Assembly (NCBI GenBank): GCA_021107695.1
Contig: JAIOSI010000071.1
Location: forward strand, 1-5,330
Reading direction: 5' to 3'
DNA length: 5,330 nucleotides
Source of the DNA: a bacterium
GTDB lineage: Bacteria; RBG-13-66-14
A program made the position numbers and the translations under genes. Positions 1 through 4,250 of the stretch are shown one piece after another (position 1 is the first letter of the stretch; each line of letters begins with the position of its first letter). The notes below the pieces were generated by a model, which was given only the letters and a program-made list of their open reading frames with translations, had not been told where the DNA came from and did not search any database.

Positions 1-978
1 GAGTTCGTCGGTGTCCAGCCCGGACTCGGTGAGGTCAATCTGCGCCAGGGGGTTGAGGCGTTCCACGGGTAAGGAAACGCCCTCGGCGATGAGCGCGTCC
101 AGATTGGCAATCTGCCCGGAGCCACCGGTGAGGATCAGTCGCTCGATGGGTCGTTCCGGATTGGCGTTGGTAAAGTGGGTCAGGCTGCGGCTGAGTTCGG
201 AGATCAGTTCGCCGCTGACCGTGTCCAGCACCGCCTGAAGAGCCTCATGGTCAACGAGGGTAAGCTCCCACCGCTTGGCGGCCTCGGCCTCGGTCATCGA
301 GAGCGACAGCTCCCGCGCCACCGCCTCGGTATAGTTTGCCCCGCCGAAGGTGATGTCCCGGGTGAAGCGCGGCGAGCCATCGGAGAGAATGTTCACATTG
401 GTCAGCGAGCTGCCGACATTCACCAGAGCCACGGTGTCGTTACTCTGCTCTGGGTTGTTCAGCTCATAGCAGTTCCCCAGAGCGAAGGAGTCCACATCCA
501 CCGCTGCCGCCTCCAGCCCAGCCAGGCGGAGGATCAGCAGCAGGCTCTCGATGCGCTCCCGCTTTGCCGCCACCAGCAGTACCTCGGTAAAGTCCTCGCC
601 GCTGCCGATTACGTGATAGTCGAGGTTGACATCGTCGAGGTTGGGCAGGTACTGCTCCGCCTCCCAGGAGACCGAAAGTGCCAGATCGTCGGGATTCGTC
701 GTGGGGATGCGGATCGGCTTGACGATCACCGCTCGCCCGCTGATAGCCGCGACGACCTCGGTCTCTTGCAACTCAAGAGCCGTGAAGAGGGACTCAATCG
801 CCCCTGCCACGGCTCCGGCATCCATGATGTCTCCGTCAACAATCGCCCCTTCGGGCAGCGGTGCCAGGGCGACATGGCGCAACGACCAGCCCTCCCCGCT
901 ACGAGCGAGGGCGGCGAGCTTTACAAAGCCGGAGCCGAGGTCCAGACCCAGCGAGAGTCCCGTGGCACCGTCGTCCAT
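1..978 (-). CDS. pilM: Type IV pilus assembly protein PilM, 3' end cut off by the window edge
   Basis: PilM is a cytoplasmic actin-fold ATP-binding protein that binds the N-terminal tail of PilN and links the inner-membrane PilN/PilO alignment complex to the pilus motors. The first 326 residues are present; family members are usually about 350-380, so the last few dozen are missing. The translation shows the N-terminal phosphate-1 loop (GLDLGSGFVKLAAL, residues 11-24), the hallmark WEAEQYLP (105-112), VDVDSFAL (160-167), a phosphate-2 region (VNVGSSLTNVNIL, 186-198), FTRDI followed by GG (205-213), and an adenosine-type loop LILTGGSGQ (281-289). No signal peptide or membrane segment is seen, as expected. 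The start is ATG at 978: the frame has a TGA at 1008-1006 and no other start codon between, and a GGTGAT ribosome site lies 6 bases upstream. Phosphate-2 has Asn where DxG is the classical form. pilN and pilO would be expected beyond position 1. Identity is from motifs, not a search. Confidence 0.92.
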   Translation of the reverse strand, partial: MDDGATGLSLGLDLGSGFVKLAALARSGEGWSLRHVALAPLPEGAIVDGDIMDAGAVAGAIESLFTALELQETEVVAAISGRAVIVKPIRIPTTNPDDLALSVSWEAEQYLPNLDDVNLDYHVIGSGEDFTEVLLVAAKRERIESLLLILRLAGLEAAAVDVDSFALGNCYELNNPEQSNDTVALVNVGSSLTNVNILSDGSPRFTRDITFGGANYTEAVARELSLSMTEAEAAKRWELTLVDHEALQAVLDTVSGELISELSRSLTHFTNANPERPIERLILTGGSGQIANLDALIAEGVSLPVERLNPLAQIDLTESGLDTDEL

Positions 979-984
979 AGGCTC

Positions 985-990
985 ATCACC
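985..990 (-). promoter_or_regulatory. Ribosome binding site of pilM
   Basis: On the minus strand GGTGAT (part of GGGGTGAT) lies 6 bases before the ATG at 978. It matches the 3' half of the anti-Shine-Dalgarno complement (GGAGGTGATC). It supports the only possible start in this frame. Confidence 0.55.
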
Positions 991-1044
991 CCATCGAAGA
1001 GAGAATCATTTCAGTAAACAAATTAAAACCCTGATTCAACGGCT

Positions 1045-1074
1045 AATCTAACACATATTCGGAAAGAATGCCAG
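1045..1074 (-). promoter_or_regulatory. Possible sigma-70 type promoter for pilM
   Basis: On the minus strand CTGGCA (1074-1069, 4 of 6 matches to TTGACA) is followed after 18 bases by TAGATT (1050-1045, 4 of 6 matches to TATAAT). This predicts transcription starting near 1038 and an untranslated leader of about 60 bases. The region is clearly richer in A/T than its surroundings. Both boxes are imperfect, so this is a weak call. Confidence 0.25.
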
Positions 1075-1101
1075 CCTCAACCCCCCGACCGGTGGACGAG
1101 T

Positions 1102-1119
1102 CTCCGCCCCAGGGGGGAG
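1102..1119. repeat. C-run/G-run hairpin c (imperfect)
   Basis: Arms 1102-1108 and 1113-1119 pair with one G/G mismatch around a 4-base loop. On the minus strand it follows the 27-base repeat (1155-1129) after a short C-rich link, in the same order as hairpin b after its own 27-base repeat. A trailing G-run (1086-1081 on the minus strand) follows. Confidence 0.5.
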
Positions 1120-1128
1120 GAAGGAGGG

Positions 1129-1155
1129 ACATCTTGTGGATTCGACAAAGGGCGA
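1129..1155 (-). repeat. 27-base direct repeat, copy B
   Basis: Plus-strand sequence begins ACATCTTGTGG and ends CAAAGGGCGA. It is identical over 27 bases to 1354-1380. Here the GGGCGA end is not part of a palindrome, because the sequence continues TGGTTCTG instead of the AGACAAG found at the other copy. On the minus strand a C/G-rich hairpin follows each copy, so the repeated unit is probably larger than 27 bases (about 50-80). Confidence 0.9.
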
Positions 1156-1181
1156 TGGTTCTGAATCCCGCGAGGTTTTCC

Positions 1182-1205
1182 CCTTCCCCCCACTGGGGGG
1201 GAAGG
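1182..1205. repeat. C-run/G-run hairpin a
   Basis: CCTTCCCCCC (1182-1191) pairs perfectly with GGGGGGAAGG (1196-1205) around the loop ACTG. On the plus strand the hairpin is followed by TCGGGAAGGGGGG. The layout of hairpin plus trailing G-run matches hairpin b read on the minus strand, so these look like members of one family in opposite orientations. No run of T follows on either strand, so it is not a classical terminator. Confidence 0.7.
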
Positions 1206-1328
1206 TCGGGAAGGGGGGCTGTTCTCGACGGATAATGAACTGACGAGGAGGATATTGCGCAGCGAAACCATCTGCCATTTAATGGTCTTCCTGAATAGAT
1301 ATTGGCTGGCGATAGCCCTCCACCCCAG

Positions 1329-1350
1329 CCCTCCCCCCTTAGGGGGAGGG
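1329..1350. repeat. C-run/G-run hairpin b
   Basis: CCCTCCCCC (1329-1337) pairs perfectly with GGGGGAGGG (1342-1350) around the loop CTTA. On the minus strand it is followed by CTGGGGTGGAGGG, a trailing G-run like that of hairpin a. It lies between the end of der and pilM and directly follows (minus strand) the 27-base repeat at 1380-1354. It lacks a T-run. Confidence 0.7.
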
Positions 1351-1353
1351 GGA

Positions 1354-1380
1354 ACATCTTGTGGATTCGACAAAGGGCGA
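1354..1380 (-). repeat. 27-base direct repeat, copy A
   Basis: Identical over 27 bases to 1129-1155, same orientation, with starts 225 bases apart. Its GGGCGA end (1375-1380) is shared with the first arm of palindrome copy 1, so on the minus strand the order is palindrome, 27-base repeat, C/G-rich hairpin. Function unknown. It may be a fragment of a small non-autonomous mobile or REP-like composite. Confidence 0.9.
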
Positions 1381-1400
1381 AGACAAGCTTCGCCCCTACG
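1375..1400 (-). repeat. GTAGGGGCG palindrome, copy 1 (AAG/CTT stem)
   Basis: Plus strand: GGGCGAAG (1375-1382), loop ACAAG, CTTCGCCC (1388-1395), then flank CTACG. The 8-bp stem is perfect, and the 26 bases equal copy 3 exactly. On the minus strand (orientation defined by 5'-GTAGGGGCG) it begins 15 bases after the der stop codon and is followed by TTTGT. In der mRNA it would therefore form a GC-rich hairpin followed by a short U-rich tract and may serve as a weak terminator or 3'-end stabiliser. Confidence 0.85.
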
Positions 1401-1415
1401 GGTGGAGGTGCGTTG

Positions 1416-2756
1416 CTACTCCTCTTCGCCCTTGAATCTCGATCCCCGCGATTTGTATTCAATCCGCAGAGGTACGCCGTTCCACTTGCCCGCCTTGCGG
1501 AGTTGGTTCTCCACAAATCGCTGGTACGAGAAGTGTAGCTTCGCCTCGCGATTGAGGAAGATGATGATTTTCGGCGGCGAGTCCTCCACCTGGGTTGCAT
1601 AGCGCAGGCGCACCTCATGCCCCCGATAGAGCGGCGGCTGGTGCAGGTCTTCCGCCCGCTCCATGACCCGGTTCAGCTCCGCCGTACTCAGCCGGCGGGA
1701 GTACGACTCTGCCACCCGCTCGACCTCCTGCATCAGCAGGCGCAGCCCCAGCCCTTCCGTGGCACTGGTAAAGAGAACCGGCAGGTGGGCGGCGAACTTC
1801 ACCCGATAGCGAGCCTGCTCGACCAGCTCCCGCTTGGTGGTGCGGTTCAGCGTGATGCCGTCGCACTTGTTATAGACCAGCAGGCAGGCGCGCCCCTGCT
1901 CAAGAGCGTAGCCGAGGATCTTCTCATCCTGATCGACGATGCCCTCGTTGACATCGATCATCATCAGCACAAGGCGGCTGCGGCGGATATGCTCCAACGC
2001 TCGCACCACGGTGAGCCGCTCCAGAATCTCCCCACGCACCTTGCTCTTTCGGCGCAGTCCGGCGGTGTCGATGAGCATGTACTCCTGCTCGCCAAAGCGG
2101 AAGGGAACCCCCACGGCATCGCGGGTCGTTCCGGGAACCGCCGAGGTGATTAGCCGCTCCTCACCGACCATCGCATTGACCAGAGAGCTTTTCCCGGCGT
2201 TCGGTCGCCCGATAATCGCCAGAGGGAACGGTCCCTCCGTCGGCTTCTCCTTACTCGTACCGACGCGGGACTCGATCTGCTCCAGCAGCTTGCTCCAGTT
2301 TCGCTTGCCCTTGACCGAGAGCGGCAGCACCTCGGCATCCAGCCCCAGGCTGTAGAACTCCGTTGCCGCCGTCTCCAGCTTCTCGTTGTCCGCCTTGTTG
2401 GCGATCACCAGCAGGGGGAGGTCCATCTGACGCAGCCGCTCGGCAATCTCCAGGTCCTCCGGCAGCAGTCCGCTCATCGTGTCCACGACGAAGAGTACCA
2501 GGTCGGCCTCGCCGAGGGCGGTCAGCCGCTGCTCGTCCACCAGCTCCTGCATCTCCGGGTCCGCCTGATCCCAGCCGCCGGTATCGATCACCGTGAAGCG
2601 ACCAAAGGGCCAGCTGGCATCGGCGTACATCCTGTCCCGCGTAACGCCGGGGATGGAGTCCACAATCGCCAGCCTTCGCCCAACCAGACGGTTGAAGAGG
2701 GTGGACTTGCCGACATTCGTCCGACCAACAATGGCAACAATGGGTAATTTTTGCAT
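1416..2756 (-). CDS. der: Ribosome biogenesis GTPase Der (EngA)
   Basis: Der is a cytoplasmic tandem-GTPase needed for 50S ribosomal subunit assembly and essential in most bacteria tested. The 446-residue product has the full architecture. G domain 1 shows GRTNVGKS (11-18), PGVTRDR (36-42), DTGG (58-61) and NKAD (120-123). G domain 2 shows GRPNAGKS (183-190), PGTTRD (208-213), DTAGLRRK (230-237), NKCD (296-299) and TSA (330-332). A C-terminal KH-like domain from about 342 contains SYQRFVENQLRKAG and a G-P-L-R-I-type end (VPLRIEYKSRG). Length fits the family. I chose ATG 2756 rather than the in-frame ATG at 2786, because AAGGG sits 5 bases before 2756, nothing comparable precedes 2786, and MQKLPIVAIVGR is where family members normally begin. 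Oddities: Thr for the usual Pro in the first P-loop, Cys in the second NKxD where Trp is common, and SVK instead of an SA-type G5 in domain 1. No convincing promoter was found in the repeat-filled 214-base region upstream. Confidence 0.98.
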   Translation of the reverse strand: MQKLPIVAIVGRTNVGKSTLFNRLVGRRLAIVDSIPGVTRDRMYADASWPFGRFTVIDTGGWDQADPEMQELVDEQRLTALGEADLVLFVVDTMSGLLPEDLEIAERLRQMDLPLLVIANKADNEKLETAATEFYSLGLDAEVLPLSVKGKRNWSKLLEQIESRVGTSKEKPTEGPFPLAIIGRPNAGKSSLVNAMVGEERLITSAVPGTTRDAVGVPFRFGEQEYMLIDTAGLRRKSKVRGEILERLTVVRALEHIRRSRLVLMMIDVNEGIVDQDEKILGYALEQGRACLLVYNKCDGITLNRTTKRELVEQARYRVKFAAHLPVLFTSATEGLGLRLLMQEVERVAESYSRRLSTAELNRVMERAEDLHQPPLYRGHEVRLRYATQVEDSPPKIIIFLNREAKLHFSYQRFVENQLRKAGKWNGVPLRIEYKSRGSRFKGEEE

Positions 2757-2761
2757 AGGTA

Positions 2762-2766
2762 CCCTT
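2762..2766 (-). promoter_or_regulatory. Ribosome binding site that decides the der start
   Basis: AAGGG on the minus strand, with TACCT between it and the ATG at 2756. The alternative in-frame ATG at 2786 has no purine-rich tract at a suitable distance, so the shorter reading frame is preferred. Confidence 0.65.
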
Positions 2767-2796
2767 ACATCGTACGTCAGGATCATCCGTGGTTCA

Positions 2797-2822
2797 GGGC
2801 GGACACACAGGTCCGCCCCTAC
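2797..2822 (-). repeat. GTAGGGGCG palindrome, copy 2 (GAC/GTC stem)
   Basis: Plus strand: GGGCGGAC (2797-2804), loop ACACAG, GTCCGCCC (2811-2818), flank CTAC. Perfect 8-bp stem with a 6-base loop. It is an exact reverse complement of copy 7 (4114-4139) over 26 bases. It lies about 40 bases upstream of the der start and, if transcribed, would form a stable hairpin in the der leader. Confidence 0.85.
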
Positions 2823-2840
2823 AACGTCATCGTCGTATCA

Positions 2841-2866
2841 GGGCGAAGACAAGCTTCGCCCCTACG
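2841..2866 (-). repeat. GTAGGGGCG palindrome, copy 3 (AAG/CTT stem)
   Basis: Plus strand: GGGCGAAG (2841-2848), loop ACAAG, CTTCGCCC (2854-2861), flank CTACG. It is identical to copy 1 over 26 bases although the two lie on opposite sides of der, and it is separated from copy 2 by only 18 bases. Confidence 0.85.
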
Positions 2867-2903
2867 TTACGTCAAGACCTTGTGGTTGTTCAAACCGCAG
2901 CCT

Positions 2904-2928
2904 GTAGGGGCGATCCTTGTGATCGCCC
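2904..2928 (+). repeat. GTAGGGGCG palindrome, copy 4 (ATC/GAT stem)
   Basis: Plus strand: flank GTAG, then GGGCGATC (2908-2915), loop CTTGT, GATCGCCC (2921-2928), followed by TTTT. It is inverted relative to copies 2, 3 and 5. Read on the minus strand it gives GGGCG-ATC-ACAAG-GAT-CGCCC-CTAC: the same outer stem, loop and flank as copies 1 and 3, but a different, still fully paired inner stem. It is the only copy followed by four T. No plus-strand gene ends nearby. Confidence 0.85.
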
Positions 2929-2942
2929 TTTTCAAGGTGAGA

Positions 2943-2968
2943 GGGCGAAGACGAGCTTCACCCCTACG
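2943..2968 (-). repeat. GTAGGGGCG palindrome, copy 5 (decayed AAG/CTT stem)
   Basis: Plus strand: GGGCGAAG (2943-2950), loop ACGAG, CTTCACCC (2956-2963), flank CTACG. It differs from copies 1 and 3 at two bases, one in the loop and one in the stem. The stem change is a C/A mismatch on the plus strand but a G-U wobble in minus-strand RNA, the transcribed strand. It starts 2 bases after the stop codon of the M42 gene at 2971, so it lies at the 3' end of that mRNA. Confidence 0.8.
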
Positions 2969-2970
2969 TT

Positions 2971-3969
2971 TTACAGCTTGGAGTAATCGGCGTTGGCGAG
3001 CTTCTCTATCAGCTTCACCGCTGAGGCGAAGTCGCCGAGGTGGGACATCTCGCTGGGCTGGTGAACGTAGCGGGTGGCGATGGAGATCACGCCGCAGGGG
3101 ACTCCAGCTTTGGCGTACTGCATGGCGGCGGCATCGGTGGCTCCGCCGCGCAGAACCTCGATCTGATAAGGAATCTTGTTCGCCTCGCAGGTGTCGATCA
3201 TCAGCTTCTTAATCTTCGGCGCGACGACGAGACCCTGATCCATCGCCTTGATGCAGGCTCCGCCGCCGAGCTTCATGTTCGCCGGATTGCACAGCGGGGT
3301 ATCGCCCCAGCCGGTGATGTCCACGGCGAAGCCGAAGTCCGGCTCAACGCTCCACGAGCTGGTTTTCGCGCCGCGAACGCCGACCTCTTCCTGCACGGTA
3401 AAGACAAAGTAGGTCTCGTTCTTCACCTTCTTGTTGAGCTTCTTCAGTGCCTCAACCTGGGCGGCGCAGGCGATGCGGTCGTCGAGTGCCTTTGCCACGA
3501 TGAAGTCGCCCTGAACGAAGGAATCCTGCTTGAAGCAGGCGAAGTCGCCGACATTGATCAGCTTTTCGGTTTCTTCTTTACTCGTTACGCCGACATCCAC
3601 AAAGACGTTTGCCCAGCCGACCTTCCCCGCAGCGACATCACGCTGCTCGACCCCGACCACGCCGATGGTGCCGTTGGCAAACTCCACCCGGCGGGCGTAG
3701 AGGTTGATCGGATTGATGCCGCCGACGGGAGCGACCCGGGCGAAGCCCTTGTCGTCGATATAGCTGACCACGAGACCGATTTCATCGGCGTGGGCGGCGA
3801 ACATGACCTTCTTGCCCCCAGAACCAACCTTGGCGAACAGGCTGCCCATCACGTCGTAGCGCAGCTCATCGACGAAGGGCTTAATCATCTCTTCGATGGC
3901 TGCCATGACCCGTTCTTCACGACCGGAGGGACCGTAAATCTCACAAAGCGTGCGGATGGTCTGTTCCAT
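2971..3969 (-). CDS. M42-family metallopeptidase (glutamyl/deblocking aminopeptidase type), paralogue A
   Basis: M42 enzymes are cytoplasmic two-metal aminopeptidases that often form large self-compartmentalising complexes and trim peptides released by other proteases. The 332-residue product opens with IYGPSGRE (11-18) and keeps the expected metal and catalytic residues in order: H60 and D62 in AAHADEIG, D163 in ALDDR (bridging ligand), E194 (general base) and E195 in VQEEVGVRGA, D217 in VDITGWGDTP, and H303 in RYVHQPSE. Assignments follow known M42 structures by motif position. No signal peptide is present. I chose ATG 3969: AAGGAG lies 8 bases upstream, while the in-frame GTG 3978 overlaps that site and ATG 3975 is only 2 bases from it. 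A TATCAT box (3996-3991) upstream could be a -10 element but has no matching -35. Relatives are often mislabelled endoglucanase or cellulase M; the sequence gives no support for glycosidase activity. Exact substrate is unknown. Confidence 0.95.
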   Translation of the reverse strand: MEQTIRTLCEIYGPSGREERVMAAIEEMIKPFVDELRYDVMGSLFAKVGSGGKKVMFAAHADEIGLVVSYIDDKGFARVAPVGGINPINLYARRVEFANGTIGVVGVEQRDVAAGKVGWANVFVDVGVTSKEETEKLINVGDFACFKQDSFVQGDFIVAKALDDRIACAAQVEALKKLNKKVKNETYFVFTVQEEVGVRGAKTSSWSVEPDFGFAVDITGWGDTPLCNPANMKLGGGACIKAMDQGLVVAPKIKKLMIDTCEANKIPYQIEVLRGGATDAAAMQYAKAGVPCGVISIATRYVHQPSEMSHLGDFASAVKLIEKLANADYSKL

Positions 3970-3977
3970 AATCATCA

Positions 3978-3983
3978 CTCCTT
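3978..3983 (-). promoter_or_regulatory. Strong ribosome binding site that decides the M42 paralogue A start
   Basis: AAGGAG on the minus strand, 8 bases before ATG 3969. It overlaps the upstream GTG 3978 and lies too close to ATG 3975, so translation most likely begins at 3969. Confidence 0.75.
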
Positions 3984-4010
3984 GAATGTTATGATAGGTT
4001 GTTTCTGCCC

Positions 4011-4031
4011 GGGCGAAGCTTGTCTTCGCCC
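4011..4031 (+). repeat. GTAGGGGCG palindrome, copy 6 (AAG/CTT stem, flank lost)
   Basis: Plus strand: GGGCGAAG (4011-4018), loop CTTGT, CTTCGCCC (4024-4031). It is the exact reverse complement of the 21-base core of copies 1 and 3. The usual GTAG in front is replaced by TGCC, so only the hairpin is conserved. It lies about 40 bases upstream of the start of M42 paralogue A. Confidence 0.8.
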
Positions 4032-4113
4032 GTTAGTTCCTGCGACGGGGATTGCCCCATCGGCTGAAGTCCCCACCCTACATTAACCCCACGAGAACGT
4101 TCAGAATGCGCTG

Positions 4114-4139
4114 GTAGGGGCGGACCTGTGTGTCCGCCC
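4114..4139 (+). repeat. GTAGGGGCG palindrome, copy 7 (GAC/GTC stem)
   Basis: Plus strand: GTAG (4114-4117), GGGCGGAC (4118-4125), loop CTGTGT, GTCCGCCC (4132-4139). It is the exact reverse complement of copy 2 over 26 bases. It lies in the spacer between the two peptidase genes. Confidence 0.85.
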
Positions 4140-4197
4140 TCGTTCAAAGTCTACATCTGTAAGCGACCAACGGGAGCGGTAAGACGCGGTAACAATC

Positions 4198-4215
4198 AAC
4201 AACAGACTGGTTGTT
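4198..4215. repeat. Short inverted repeat downstream of M42 paralogue B
   Basis: AACAAC (4198-4203) and GTTGTT (4210-4215) are perfect inverted arms around AGACTG. The segment is AT-rich compared with the surroundings and lies 35-52 bases past the stop codon of the upstream peptidase gene. It could be an operator-like site or a weak hairpin. Nothing shows which. Confidence 0.35.
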
Positions 4216-4233
4216 AATCCGCGAAAGTGTGGT

Positions 4234-4250
4234 GCAGCGCACCGCGCTGC
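4234..4250 (-). terminator. Hairpin overlapping the stop codon of M42 paralogue B
   Basis: GCAGCGC (4234-4240) and GCGCTGC (4244-4250) form a perfect 7-bp stem around a 3-base loop. On the minus strand the stem begins at the G of the TAG stop codon (4252-4250). No T-run follows, so it is not a standard Rho-independent terminator. It may still mark or protect the mRNA 3' end. Confidence 0.3.

Larger units (their letters stand above)
979..1415. other. 437-base gene-free, repeat-rich spacer between der and pilM
   Basis: No gene is supported here. From the der side the spacer holds palindrome copy 1 (1375-1400), a 27-base repeat (1354-1380), a C-run/G-run hairpin (1329-1350), about 110 bases of ordinary-looking unique sequence (about 1218-1328), another C/G hairpin (1182-1205), the second copy of the 27-base repeat (1129-1155), a third imperfect C/G hairpin (1102-1119), and an AT-richer stretch (1015-1060) just upstream of pilM that is the best place for a pilM promoter. 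Minus-strand open frames through it translate repeats (the peptide CRIHKM appears twice in one frame) and resemble no protein I know. Confidence 0.8.

Noticed and set aside
175..1017. 280-residue plus-strand open frame
   Set aside because: It is antisense to nearly all of pilM, whose translation matches the family from end to end; the plus frame has no recognisable motif and arises from GC-rich codon use.
1043..1618. 191-residue minus-strand open frame spanning the der end and the spacer
   Set aside because: Its second half translates the 27-base repeats and C/G hairpins (CRIHKM occurs twice) and its first half is der read in another frame; no protein-like features.
2757..2786. Upstream in-frame ATG of der adding 10 residues
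   Set aside because: No ribosome site precedes 2786, while 2756 has AAGGG at 5 bases and the family normally begins at MxxLPIVAIVGR.
2847..2875. Promoter for der starting at TTGACG (2875-2870)
   Set aside because: The -35 match is good, but the -10 position falls inside palindrome copy 3 and reads TTGTCT, which is a poor match.
2797..2968. CRISPR array
   Set aside because: The repeats are in mixed orientation, differ in the stem core, and are separated by 14-37 bases of uneven spacing; no cas gene.
3970..3978. GTG 3978 or ATG 3975 as start of M42 paralogue A
   Set aside because: The GTG overlaps AAGGAG and ATG 3975 is only 2 bases from it; ATG 3969 has ideal spacing.
3040..4086. 348-residue plus-strand open frame
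   Set aside because: Antisense to M42 paralogue A and running on into the repeat spacer; no motif and no plausible ribosome site.
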